Source of the DNA: Protula sp. h YS-2021
Taxonomy: Eukaryota > Annelida > Polychaeta > Sabellida > Serpulidae
DNA length: 64,000 bases
NCBI GenBank assembly: GCA_949752745.1
Contig: OX457028.1
Coordinates: 7,458,922 to 7,522,921 of the forward strand
Direction of reading: 5' to 3'
A program made the translations under genes and the position numbers. The notes below the pieces were generated by a model, which was not told where the DNA came from, did not search any database, and saw nothing but the letters and a program-made list of their open reading frames with translations. Shown here in pieces: positions 52,501 to 58,915 of this stretch; the stretch's first letter is position 1, and each line of letters begins with the position of its first letter.

Positions 52501-54932
52501 AGTAAACGTGGTGATTGTCATGATTGTGGTGCGGTTTTGGATTCAACTGACCTTTGATTAGGTCATTAACTTGGTAATTCCCCGCGGGTAGTTCCTTAAT
52601 GGGCATTCTGTTGTGGGTTTGAATAGGAACTGACAAGGCAGTTTACAAGTGAAATCTCTAGTGTCAAAATTAGCCTAGATTCATGAGCAAACTAAGGAGT
52701 GAGGGGAGGCTCAGATGAACAGTTTGCTTGTGGGCTCTAACGCGACTGCCTCCTTAAGCAGGCAGATGGGCAGTCATGAAAAACAGTAAACAGTTCCGGG
52801 GTATATGTTCATCATATAACGGTGTTCCCTGGTGAGGTGAAATGTGGAAGAAATAAAAAGAAGTGGAACCAGCAAGTATGTTTTGGTTGTTCCTTAACGA
52901 GAGGTTGTTCCTAAACAATAGGTTGTTCTTTAATTGGAGGTTGTTCCATAACTAGAAGTGTTCCTTAACGATGAGTTGTTCCTTAACGAGAGGCTTTTCC
53001 TTAACAGAGGTAGTTCCTCAAGGAGAGGTTGTCCTTAACGATAGGTCGTTCCTAAATGATGAGTTGCTGCTTAACGAGGTGTATCTCAACTAGAGGTTGT
53101 CCCTGGAGTTTTTTTTCCTCAACGAGAGGTCAGAGCTGTTCCGTTACGCAGGGGTTTGCTGTACACTATATTTCAATAAAACATTCTGTGTGGAAACCCG
53201 TATGCCGTCCACCATCCTCGCTAGATGCTATGGCATACTGTAAACGCGACAGCTGAAAAAACCTCCCATTATTCCGATGAGTAATTCGGTTCCCTGTGTG
53301 CATGTAAAAAAGCACAATATAGCTCGTACAGTGTTCGATTGAGTGTTTCGAGGTCTCTGAGTGTTGCCAGCAGAAAACAGGCATTGTTTTGACTGCAGTG
53401 TCAATTTTATGGCAGCGGCAGTTTAGAGAGTCTTGGATAAGCTTGAAACAAACAACGTGATTGACTTTCTCTCCAGTTCCATAGAGGGGAGGTCCATGCC
53501 GCCGGAAGCCCTGCTTGTCTTGTCACTTCCGCTTTCACGACTCACCCTCATTGGGTGCGCCCACCCGAGGCAGAGCATGGACGCAAGGCGAAAAATAGCC
53601 CCCCCTTTCCCCTCCCCCCTCCCCCCCTCCCCCCCCCCCCCCCCCCCCCCTGTTCAGTAGGATTCAAAATGTAATAAAGAGTGAAAACAGCCAGAACAAA
53701 AATTGAATAACTGTGAAGGTAACCATGGCAATAACAATGAAAAGTAAATGGTGTTTCCGTATAAATATACGGGGTTTGTACAAAGTCCTGGAAATACTGG
53801 AAAAGTTCTGGAAAATGAAACGGCCGAAAAAAAACCCCGAAAGAAAACGAGAAAGTCCTAGAAATGTGTGAGAACAACTTCTCTTCGGTGTGTCCAGGTC
53901 GAAAATATGAGAATAATCCTTTGATGTGCATTTCATTACTTCAGATAATTAGTCAGCCGTGTGCTAGCTGAATTAGTCATCAGCCGCGTGCCAGCTGAAT
54001 CAGTCAGCCGCGTGAAAGCCGAATTAGTCAGCCGCGTGCCAGCTTAATTAATTAGCCGCATGCCAGCTGAATTAGTCAACCTTATGCCAGCTAAATTGGT
54101 CAGCTGCATCCTAGCTGACTTGGTCAGCCGTCTGCCGGTAAATGTGTTGAGTATAGCGGTGACAACGCGACATGCCTGTTTAATAAACATTAAACTTGAA
54201 ATGCCCGTCTTTTTACCACAGGAAAATTTGATATATAAGTAAAATACTGTAAATCCACCGCGTTTTGCTTCCGTTTCAGGTGTACGTTAATAATGACTGG
54301 GTGTCCACCATAAGTGAGGGCGGTAGCTTTGGAGAGCTAGCACTTATTTACGGTACGCCTCGTGCCGCAACAATTAAGGTAATTAACCCCATATTATCGC
54401 TCACCTTTTACGAGCTTGGACTGCTTCGTTGTATTTTATCGTTGTTTAAACGCCTTGATTACCTGCAGCAACCGAAGTAATTAGCCTGGTGTGCTGTTTG
54501 TGAGTTCCATTAACCGACACTTGTGTGCCCCCGTGTAATGTAATACTATGAAGAGGGTGCATAGTTAACACACTGTTTTGCTTATATGTGATAAGATCCA
54601 CACTCTCGTTTCTAGGCGAAAACTCCTGTGAAGTTGTGGGGCATCGACCGTGATAGCTATAGGCGTATTCTCATGGTAAGTTATGGGGCATCGACAGTGA
54701 TAGCTATGGACGTATTGCCATGGTAAGTTGCCCCACCTATATGATCCGTGCAACGAAGGTTTCCACGCAACTTATTGCAACTTTAAAGGCAAGACCGTTC
54801 ATCGGGGATTGGACGGGGGAATAGACGATGCTTACTACATACGCCTAAGTAATGACGATGATAATAATAATAAAAAAAAAATAATAATAATAATAGTAGT
54901 AGTAGTAGTAGTAGGGCGAGCCAGGGCGAGCC

Positions 54933-54966
<34 letters not shown>

Positions 54967-55300
54967 CAATTTTGTATTTACGCTGTTTGAGAAAAAACAT
55001 GGCATCTTTGAAAAGAATCGTTCCAAATGTTTTTGTGATAACAGCAGGCTCTACTTCAGCAAAATCATAATGTATTAAAATGCGCTTTTCATTTTTTTTT
55101 CAGGGAAGTACAATACGAAAGAGAAAGATTTATGAGGAATTCTTATCTAGAGTATCAATTTTAGGTGAGCCATTTTAAAGAGCTTAAGTTTGTTTCTTTG
55201 TTGGTTTGAGATATTAAGTGAGTCTGGTTGTGTTAGATTTCAGTATCTGTAGTTTGTGGGATGTTGACACTTCAGGTGATTTGTCCCCAGCCGGACTTTA

Positions 55301-55359
<59 letters not shown>

Positions 55360-57016
55360 AGGCTGTTGTTCCCTGTGTGATAATTAGTTTCCAATCATAT
55401 TTGTATGTAGATGACCTATAGTAGTGGCTAGTTGCACGTCTGTTTTTGTTTTGATTATGTCCCAATTTCAATGTGACAAGGGCCACCATTTTGAATTTTT
55501 CATTTCCGGCTGGGGACTGTCTTCTCTACAACTGCTTGTTAAGATATATCACTGAAACTGGTAACTAGACTAAACTGACTGAAAAGCAATAAAAAATAAT
55601 GGTTTAATAATAGTTTAAGAATGAAGTGATGAAGAAATGACAGTTTAAATGTCAAAAACAGAAAAAGATAATTCACAAAACGCGAATTTTTGTCACGGGA
55701 ACAGAGAATTTGGACAAGTGGGAGCGCTTGACGGTGGCGGACGCGCTAGAACCCGTGCAGTTTGAGGACAACGAGCAGATCGTGAGGCAGGGCGAGCCAG
55801 GCGACGACTTCTTCATCATCCTCGAGGTACTGCTCTCAGGGGCAAGCAGGGGAGGGGGTGAGGGGGGAGGGGGGGTGAGGGGGGCAGGTGGCGGACGCGT
55901 TAGAACCCGTGCAGTTTGAGGACAACGAGCAAATTGCCTGTCAAGGCGAGCAAGAGAGTTGGAGTGTGGGGCGGGGGGGGGGGGGGAGGCTTATTATGAG
56001 CAGGCCATCGGGAGCAAGTGTTCTAATGTATCGTGGGTAATGGCAGATCACTCGTCATGCCCCATTCCTCCATGTTTTCACAATGTTAAGCAGGTGCAGA
56101 CAGGTTTATTGGGAGCATTTAAACCTCTTTTGTGGCTGCTTGAAAGTTATTAGTGTACCTTAAAAAAATGAAAGTATTTCTGTAAGTTAAAAAAGAGGAT
56201 GAAAAGAGCTGAATTGTGTTGCAGGGTCAAGCGAGTGTGCTTCAGCGGAGGGCGGAGAACGAGGAGCCGATGGAAGTGGGCAAGCTGGGGCCTTCTGATT
56301 ACTTCGGTAAAGTGATGCCTTGTGTTACTGGGCCTGTAATACAGTGGGCGGGGCTGGGGGGGGGGGGGGGGGGAGGGGAAAGGGGGCGGAGAAGGAGGAA
56401 GCTGGGGCCTTCTGATTACTTCGGTAACATTTTGCCTTCTGTTACTGGGCTTGTAATAGAGTTGTTGGGGGGGGGGGGGGGGGAGCAGAGGGACGGGAGG
56501 ATAGATGGGAGAAAGGGGACGATCGCTAGTATGTTAAAAAAAAAAGACTGCATCCTTTTAGAGACTGAGTCACCCGCTTTTTACTGTGGAAGCGAAAACG
56601 ATAAAAAAAAGAAGAGTTTGAGCAAGTGGTGGGCAGAATGAGATGTTTTAATGTAAAAAAAAAAGTGTCAAATATCGTCTGTAGGGGTAATAGATTTTTT
56701 GAATGTGAAATAATACAGGACTATTTTCTTTACTTATCATGTTCGGTTGTGGGAGTGATTATAAGCTGATCATTACCGCATTGAACTCAGTCTCGCGATA
56801 TTGTGGGATTGAATATAACTGCTTGCTGTCGCCCGTTGCCTAGGTGAGATTGCACTGCTGCTTGACCGGCCCCGTGCTGCCACCGTCATCGCTAGGGGCA
56901 ACCTCAAGTGTGTCAAACTAGACCGCAGCCGCTTCGAACGTGTTCTCGGACCCTGCTCCGACATCCTCAAGAGAAACATTTCACAGTACAATAGCTTTGT
57001 CACGTTAGGCATATAA
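25541..57016 (+). CDS. PRKAR1A: cAMP-dependent protein kinase type I regulatory subunit (11 coding exons)
   Basis: The protein holds the PKA catalytic subunit inactive until cAMP binds. Joined coding exons are 25541-25795, 26982-27167, 38850-38941, 49906-49967, 50633-50679, 54280-54378, 54616-54675, 55104-55164, 55705-55826, 56225-56306 and 56844-57016. All introns are GT-AG, the phases agree, and the total is 1239 bp or 412 residues (vertebrate RI-alpha is about 380). Residues 125-130 are RRRRGA, a pseudosubstrate with Ala at the phosphorylation position, which marks type I rather than type II. Cyclic-nucleotide domain A has [14 protein letters not shown] with Glu233 and Arg242. Domain B has [14 protein letters not shown] with Glu357 and Arg366. 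These are the ribose- and phosphate-binding residues. The N-terminal 85 residues are low complexity and lack the docking/dimerization domain. Invertebrates usually have one RI gene, so the A/B paralogue label is loose. Exons 3-11 are certain by similarity. The use of exon 1 is inferred. Confidence 0.93.
25870..26250. repeat. Tandem repeat of about 66 bp in intron 1 (6 copies)
   Basis: ATTCACAAAAGTAAAATGTA, CAGTTAACTGATTCCGTTAA and CTGCTCCGCTAGCAACAAGT recur at 25941, 26000, 26068, 26134 and 26200. The spacing is 59-68 bp. Confidence 0.9.
26251..26981. other. Rest of PRKAR1 intron 1
   Basis: A G-run of about 16 lies at 26694-26709. No other feature was recognised. It ends at the acceptor TTTTGTTTTGCAG. 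Confidence 0.5.
26982..27167 (+). CDS. PRKAR1A: PRKAR1 coding exon 2 (inhibitor sequence)
   Basis: It encodes residues 86-147: an acidic linker with a run of seven Glu, a Pro run, then [20 protein letters not shown], the inhibitor and the start of the conserved core. The acceptor is TTTTGCAG|CAAGAA and the donor is AAG|GTCAGT, phase 0 at both ends. Canonical RI exons carrying the dimerization domain would join here in the same phase. Confidence 0.95.
27250..27440. repeat. 21-bp minisatellite just inside intron 2 (9 copies)
   Basis: The unit is CTCAGTCACATGGATCACCTG, starting about 85 bp after the exon 2 donor. Frames in three phases stay open because the period is a multiple of three. Confidence 0.95.
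27495..28160. repeat. Dispersed repeat with about 190-bp internal duplication
   Basis: The stretch opens with TTTTGGCTGAGGGCTATTGC and GTCCGTCCGTCCGTTAACAT, a style common in mollusc dispersed repeats. Two copies follow, near 27640 and 27830, sharing AATTATGGCCCTCTGAACTT and CACTTCGACATGAACGCTTT. Near 28071 the sequence GGGGCTTTGCATCTCTGAT recurs at about 51424. Confidence 0.7.
28161..28880. other. Intron 2 sequence, no feature recognised
   Basis: One G-run region near 28230-28250. The rest looks unique. Confidence 0.35.
28885..30500. repeat. 57-bp minisatellite in intron 2 (about 28 copies)
   Basis: The unit combines GTGGTCTACAGGGTGACGTG, GGGTGGTCAGTCTGTCAGTG and CCATGTCGTCTAGGCC. Several variants (GACGTACAGGGTGACGTGTT, GACATGTGAAGCGATCAGTC) alternate in blocks, so local higher-order repeats are present, for example at 29320-29800 and 30240-30420. 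Confidence 0.96.
30575..30700. repeat. 30-bp tandem repeat (4 copies)
   Basis: The unit is TCACCAAAACGTGTCATCGG followed by CGATGGTGTT. Confidence 0.92.
30701..31540. other. Intron 2 sequence with three adjacent CACGTG boxes
   Basis: CCACGTGACTG repeats at about 31075-31095, giving three CACGTG-type E-boxes in a row. No gene was seen. Confidence 0.4.
31547..31576. repeat. (TA)n microsatellite
   Basis: About 15 TA dinucleotides. Confidence 0.95.
31577..32838. other. Intron 2 sequence with homopolymer tracts
   Basis: C-run then A-run at 32140-32172 followed by (AATA)n to about 32230, T-runs at 32610-32646, and a C-rich tract at 32795-32836. No gene recognised. Confidence 0.5.
33375..33700. 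repeat. Minisatellite, unit about 15 bp (GTCACATCACAGATA)
   Basis: Some 20 imperfect copies of GTCACATCACAGATA with variants (CAGAGTCACATCACAGATAA, ATCGCATCACAGA). A longer phrase containing GCCACCAGCTTT occurs twice. The hAT element at 33701 is inserted at its right edge. Confidence 0.88.
33701..34931. mobile_element. 1.23-kb nonautonomous hAT-type element
   Basis: The ends are TAGGAATGTGACGGTACGCC and the complement of CGAATCGTAACACCCCTA, the TAGGGGTGT(T)ACG type of hAT terminus. Flanking 8-bp repeats are AGAGCCAC (33693-33700) and ATAGCCAC (34932-34939), 7 of 8 identical. GGTTCGGTTCGG motifs lie just inside both ends. No transposase frame. Another repeat is nested at about 34040-34275. 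Confidence 0.85.
34040..34275. mobile_element. Repeat nested in the hAT element
   Basis: It begins with an inverted-repeat region (AGTCCCGAGCCGC ... GCGAAGCGGGGGACT), then ACTCTGGTTTGTC and AATGAAACTTGGTATGCAG, and ends near GCTCTAGTTTT. This is a dispersed repeat type I associate with mollusc genomes. Boundaries are approximate. Confidence 0.5.
34940..35335. other. Intron 2 sequence, no feature recognised
   Basis: A/T-rich, nothing recognisable. Confidence 0.35.
35339..35555 (+). mobile_element. SINE-like short element, copy 1
   Basis: About 215 bp. It begins with GGGGTGGGGGAATCTTAAGA, has CACTGCGTTCTGTTCCATGT and GGCGTAAGAGGCGACTAATC, a T/C-rich middle, AGCAAGTGCGTCCTAATATA, and ends GAACGGGACTTTAAACACC plus CAAACAAACAAAC. 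The tail and dispersed copies suggest a SINE or truncated LINE 3' end. I did not find a clear tRNA promoter. Confidence 0.65.
35860..36210. repeat. Diverged tandem repeat of about 70 bp
   Basis: CACATGTGAA or GATGTGAAGA alternates with CTCACATTTCTTCCAGTC-like segments and CAGTGCTTA at roughly 70-bp intervals, about five old copies. Confidence 0.6.
36211..37135. other. Intron 2 sequence, no gene recognised
   Basis: A short GTCGGCGAGTTGA-type imperfect repeat at 37020-37115 is the only structure noted. Confidence 0.35.
37141..37370 (+). mobile_element. SINE-like short element, copy 2
   Basis: Same order of blocks as at 35339: GGCGGATCTTAAGAATAGAC, GTGCATGTCGTAAAAGGTGA, the T/C-rich middle, TTAGCAAGTGCGTCCTAAAA, and a (AAATAAAC)n tail. 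The end is rearranged by a small CCTAGTTGC duplication. Confidence 0.65.
37380..38849. other. Distal part of PRKAR1 intron 2
   Basis: A T-run of about 20 at 37517-37538. Otherwise unique-looking A/T-rich sequence ending at the exon 3 acceptor TTTTCTTGCAG. Confidence 0.45.
38850..38941 (+). CDS. PRKAR1A: PRKAR1 coding exon 3
   Basis: It encodes residues 148-177 ([20 protein letters not shown] and the following FSHLDETER) plus two bases of Ser178, the region joining inhibitor and cAMP domain A. Acceptor TTCTTGCAG|GTTGTA, donor AAG|GTGAGA, phase 2. Confidence 0.97.
39070..40748. repeat. 1.69-kb tandem duplication, copy A
   Basis: This block is repeated at 40758-42434 with an offset of 1688-1689 bp. 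I found one substitution near the start, one single-base indel and one 3-bp indel, so identity is above 99%. It includes a small minisatellite (TGTTGCCAGGTGTGTTTTGG, 39240-39430). A 146-codon minus-strand frame (39610-40050) recurs unchanged in copy B but matches nothing I know. Confidence 0.97.
40758..42434. repeat. 1.69-kb tandem duplication, copy B
   Basis: Nearly identical to copy A. It differs at the start (GCTATTTAG for GCTTTTTAG), by one extra T in GCCTAGTTGTAG, and by loss of one TTC in GATTCTTCTTCTC. Both copies lie in PRKAR1 intron 3. Confidence 0.97.
42440..43095. other. Intron 3 sequence with a short repeat
   Basis: TCTTCTTCTGAGATAGAACT and GGCCGATAGATAGTCACGTA at 42480-42535 repeat the right edge of copy B in diverged form. 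No gene seen. Confidence 0.45.
43103..43140. repeat. Perfect 15-bp inverted repeat with 8-nt loop
   Basis: AGTAGTATAGTGTAC (43103-43117) and GTACACTATACTACT (43126-43140). Confidence 0.95.
43145..44425. other. Intron 3 sequence, no gene recognised
   Basis: Unique-looking, A/T-rich. No frame of interest. Confidence 0.35.
44431..44530 (+). mobile_element. SINE-like short element, copy 3 (3' part)
   Basis: TTCTTCATTCTTCTTTCC, CTTGTTTCTTTAGCAGTGTG and GGAACGGGACGTTAAACACC match the 3' half of the elements at 35339 and 37141. Confidence 0.6.
44890..44957. repeat. 13-bp tandem repeat (5 copies)
   Basis: AGCCGAGATATCC or AACCGAGATATCC repeated five times. Confidence 0.95.
45550..45880. repeat. 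Diverged direct repeat of about 185 bp (2 copies)
   Basis: Both copies contain CGGAATAGAACGTC, GAGTGGCAACA and AGTTTCCGGAGCTGGTG, preceded by C-rich sequence. Starts are near 45560 and 45745. Confidence 0.85.
46030..46830. repeat. Dispersed repeat with 4 internal units of about 115-140 bp
   Basis: It opens with CCCCACCGGGGCTTTATGCC and TCTGTCTGTCCGTCCATCGG. Each unit has a GGACA(C/T)(C/G/T)ATATCT, GGACGGATTTCAACCAAA and GTCGCAACCTGATTAAGTTG type of segment with AAGGTCAAGG or TTCAAGGTCA. Confidence 0.65.
47290..47890. repeat. 14-bp minisatellite (about 42 copies)
   Basis: The unit is GTAACGGTGTATGA or ATAACGGTGTATGA. Because 14 is not a multiple of 3 the three frames rotate, yet no stop arises on the minus strand, which creates a 245-codon Tyr/Thr/His-rich frame. 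I consider this a by-product. Confidence 0.95.
48060..48820. repeat. 45-bp minisatellite (about 17 copies)
   Basis: The unit is TGATTTACGATATCGCCCAC, ACGGCATATAAGGCACCATG, GGATG. TGATTTACGA occurs at 48081 and 48126 and onward. Both strands carry open frames because 45 bp is 15 codons. Confidence 0.96.
48830..49140. other. Intron 3 sequence, no feature recognised
   Basis: Nothing beyond unique-looking sequence. Confidence 0.3.
49145..49275. repeat. Direct repeat of about 66 bp (2 copies)
   Basis: GTTTTGTAAAGGTKGTGTCG, CTTGTACGAGGGGCACTGGG and TGACTTAAGAGA occur twice. Confidence 0.9.
49655..49755. repeat. About 33-bp tandem repeat (3 copies)
   Basis: CACGTGTCCTTAACGTCTGT followed by TCGAGATAAAGTA or TCTGGATAAAGAA. 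Confidence 0.85.
49906..49967 (+). CDS. PRKAR1A: PRKAR1 coding exon 4
   Basis: Its first T completes Ser178. Residues 179-198 are [20 protein letters not shown], and the final G begins Gly199. Start of cyclic-nucleotide domain A. Acceptor TTTTTCAG|TGATAT, donor CAGG|GTGAGC. Confidence 0.97.
49968..50632. other. PRKAR1 intron 4
   Basis: An (AAAT)n stretch lies at 49978-49998. No other feature. Confidence 0.5.
50633..50679 (+). CDS. PRKAR1A: PRKAR1 coding exon 5
   Basis: It completes Gly199 and encodes residues 200-214 ([15 protein letters not shown]), the strand-turn part of domain A. Acceptor GGTTGCAG|GTGACG, donor GAC|GTAAGT. Confidence 0.97.
50695..50905. repeat. Minisatellite with about 30/60-bp unit just inside intron 5
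   Basis: CTCACCTCACACACGTGCAT, CGAAGCGGCTGTCACCTCAC and AAACACGTGCCTCAACTCCT alternate. It begins within 20 bp of the exon 5 donor. Confidence 0.9.
51050..51295. repeat. Direct repeat of about 62 bp, two copies 180 bp apart
   Basis: AGATCC(C/G)TATTG, AGCCATATCCGACCAAGGAC and AGTGGCTCAGCTGGACTTT occur at 51051 and 51230. Confidence 0.88.
51300..52870. other. Intron 5 sequence, no gene recognised
   Basis: T-run at 51773-51790, G-rich patch at 51874-51900, and a 60-bp direct repeat at 52230-52350 (GATGTTAGGTGACGTCACAA type). Nothing protein-like. Confidence 0.4.
52885..53145. repeat. Minisatellite of about 19-20 bp (about 12 copies)
   Basis: The unit is GTTGTTCCTTAACGAGAG, strongly diverged. 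Confidence 0.8.
53590..53652. repeat. C-run tract
   Basis: C-rich sequence ending in more than 20 successive C. Its true length is likely uncertain in the assembly. Confidence 0.9.
53945..54140. repeat. 24-bp minisatellite before exon 6 (8 copies)
   Basis: The unit is TTAGTCAGCCGCGTGCCAGC followed by TGAA, diverged. Confidence 0.9.
54280..54378 (+). CDS. PRKAR1A: PRKAR1 coding exon 6 (phosphate-binding cassette A)
   Basis: Residues 215-247, including [14 protein letters not shown] with Glu233 and Arg242, which contact the cAMP ribose and phosphate. Acceptor CCGTTTCAG|GTGTAC, donor AAG|GTAATT, phase 0. Confidence 0.98.
54616..54675 (+). CDS. PRKAR1A: PRKAR1 coding exon 7
   Basis: Residues 248-267 ([20 protein letters not shown]). 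Acceptor TTTCTAG|GCGAAA, donor ATG|GTAAGT. The last part of the exon and its donor are duplicated into the intron (54676-54722). Confidence 0.98.
54676..54722 (+). repeat. Tandem copy of exon 7 tail with second splice donor
   Basis: The 47 bp up to and including GT of the first donor are followed by a 47-bp copy with about six substitutions, ending ATG|GTAAGTT at 54723. Use of the second donor would add 47 bp and shift the frame. Confidence 0.93.
54861..54967. repeat. (TAA)n/(TAG)n microsatellite
   Basis: AATAATAAT then AGTAGTAGT runs, interrupted by two GGGCGAGCCA copies. Confidence 0.93.
55104..55164 (+). CDS. PRKAR1A: PRKAR1 coding exon 8
   Basis: Residues 268-287 ([20 protein letters not shown]) and one base of Glu288, the helix linking domains A and B. 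Acceptor TTTTCAG|GGAAGT, donor TAG|GTGAGC. Confidence 0.97.
55300..55355. repeat. (CT)n microsatellite in intron 8
   Basis: About 26 CT dinucleotides. Confidence 0.97.
55705..55826 (+). CDS. PRKAR1A: PRKAR1 coding exon 9
   Basis: It completes Glu288 and encodes residues 289-328, beginning [20 protein letters not shown] and ending FFIILE, the start of domain B. The acceptor GGGAACAG has a weak pyrimidine tract. Donor GAG|GTACTG. A piece of this exon recurs in the next intron. Confidence 0.96.
55888..55950 (+). pseudogene. Partial copy of exon 9 inside intron 9
   Basis: GTGGCGGACGCGTTAGAACC and the next 40 bp repeat exon 9 sequence from 55734 at an offset of 154 bp with a handful of changes. 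It sits in G-rich intron and is not in frame with the exon. Confidence 0.93.
56225..56306 (+). CDS. PRKAR1A: PRKAR1 coding exon 10
   Basis: Residues 329-355 ([20 protein letters not shown], then LGPSDYF) and the first base of Gly356. Acceptor GTTGCAG|GGTCAA, donor TTCG|GTAAAG. Its end plus about 70 bp of intron are duplicated at an offset of 117 bp. Confidence 0.97.
56307..56483 (+). repeat. Tandem copy of exon 10 tail with second donor and G-runs
   Basis: AAGCTGGGGCCTTCTGATTA (56282) recurs at 56399, followed by CTTCG|GTAACA with a donor at 56424. Each copy ends in a run of about 18 G. The frame from exon 10 stays open through to the second donor. Confidence 0.93.
56844..57016 (+). CDS. PRKAR1A: PRKAR1 coding exon 11 (cassette B and C terminus)
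   Basis: It completes Gly356 and encodes residues 357-412 with [18 protein letters not shown], then [20 protein letters not shown], ending YNSFVTLGI and TAA at 57014-57016. Glu357 and Arg366 are the cAMP-binding pair of domain B. Acceptor CGTTGCCTAG|GTGAGA. Confidence 0.98.
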
Positions 57017-58714
57017 TACAAGAATGCTGTTGTTTTTTTTGTTTTTTTTTTTTTGTTTTTTGTTTTTTAGGTTTTTTTTTGGGAGGTGGGGGGGGGGGAG
57101 GGCGAACTTTGCTGTCTTCCCCCTGTCAGCTATAACGCCTGTTGGTTGTGTGTCTTTTGGCTGTTGTACATGAAAACATAACATGGAAAAATAGCGCGGA
57201 GATGTGAGCGCGGAAATGTGTGCGCGTTTTTGCATTTTTTTTTTTTTTTGGTTGGGCGCACACGAATGGCGTTCAGAATAAGAGCCAGTTGTTGATCATA
57301 CCTTTTGTTATGTTTATACTAATCTGTAATCTACTGGAATTTTACTCATTTCTGGGCTCATTGTGAGCCATTTGCCAAATAGTTGTACCATTTGAAATCC
57401 TGTAGAATCTATCATAACGCAATTGTAGCTGCCATTTTGTGTGTGCGTGACACTTTATAGCCTGTATTAGTTTTCTTCAGATTGTGCCGATGAACGCATT
57501 TCACATCGAGAACAAATGTCCCGCGCTATAGGGAACCATTTCAAGCATTTTGCTGTAGGATATGTTACAAGAAAAACGGTCAGAGAAGCTGTTGATAGGA
57601 AGTAGTGCTGAATTCAAGCAGCTTCCGTGAGACATCGGTTGTTTCCGTTTATGTTCGTGTAGACGCGTGGGTGGTCTGCTTGACATCTCTCACTGTTGAG
57701 GGGAAGTAGTACGGAATTCGGGCAGCTTCCCTGAGACATCGGCTGTTTCCGTTCATGTTCGTGTAGACCCGTGAGTTTCTTGCTTAAAACATGTGGCTGA
57801 CAATTCGCCGGAGATTCACTTCACATTGAAGGGTGTACTTTGTTTTCACTCAGTCACATATGTATTGTTTTGGTATGTCGTTGCTTTGTAACCCCCCCCC
57901 CCCCCCGCCCCTCCCTCACCCCCCAAGCTGACAGTAGAAGTCGTAAAATCTTAGAAGGCAAAACACATTTGATGGAATTTGTCTGAGAACTTCTATTGGC
58001 AATTGGAGTAACTTGAACAGGACTAGGGGTGCCGGATTTCTCAGGCAGATCCAGGGTTTACGTTTGTGGTCACATTTCCTGCCTTCTCCTGTCTCCCAGC
58101 ACCACTCCGTGCAGAAGCCTGTCACCGAAGCAGTGGGTCGGCCTCAGCCTCGCCGTGTCTGTGTGGCACAGCTTCACTCTCATATATTTGGGAACTTTAT
58201 ATATGTAGCGGAAGAGGGCGTGGAAATGGCAACACGGAATGGGGCAAACCGTATCACTACGCGGGGGTCCTCAGGCTCAGACGCACCATGTTATATTGTA
58301 GCCCTCTCAACACCCCCAACCCCCCCCCCCCCCCCGTCCCCCTTCTGTGTCTTGCATATAACAGTAGTACAGATTAGTGCTATAAGCAACCGGCGTTCGG
58401 TTAACTGTGCAGGTGTAGTGTTTTAACTGGCCATTTCTGGGCTGTATTTTATTCGATCGAGAAAGGTGTTTAGAGCCGAGCACATCACGGCAGCGTACGA
58501 CAGACACGGGTCATGTCATTCTTGTGCTTGTGTAATCTGCAAGTTTAAAAAGTTCTTCAAAATCTGACCACGTGTTCTGCACAATTCATTCGCTTTGTTT
58601 CGTTTTCTAAAGGCAAGGGTAGAGATGCGTTTTTGTTTCCTTTAGAAATAACACACGTGCTGATGTCTGTGTGGAGTTTGTGTCCCAGGTACAAGGCGTG
58701 CCATATCCGGCAGC

Positions 58715-58915
58715 CCCTTCCCTCCCCTTCCCCCGCCTTCCCTCTCCTTCCCCCCTCCCCTCCCCCCCCCCTGCCCTCCCCTCCCGCTTCCCTCCCCCAC
58801 CCTTCCCCTCTCCTCCCCTCTGCTCTCCTCCCCTCCTCTCCCTCCCCTCCGCTCTCGTGCCCCTCCCGTCCCCTCCCCTCCCTTGCCCCCTCCGTCCCCT
58901 CCCAGCCGTCACAGG
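58715..58915. repeat. Pyrimidine-rich (CCTCCC-type) tract of about 200 bp
   Basis: Almost pure C and T on the + strand in irregular CCCTCCCCT units. It gives artefactual Pro/Ser-rich and Gly/Arg-rich frames. Confidence 0.93.

Noticed and set aside
54914..54934. GGGCGAGCCAGG in the intron 7 microsatellite matching exon 9
   Set aside because: Only 12 bp shared with exon 9 at 55792-55803. Chance or slippage is as likely as a copied exon piece.
56216..56641. Continuous 141-codon frame through exon 10 and its intron as a single exon
   Set aside because: The donor at 56307 and similarity of exon 11 to the family support splicing. The open frame is reported instead as a possible alternative donor.
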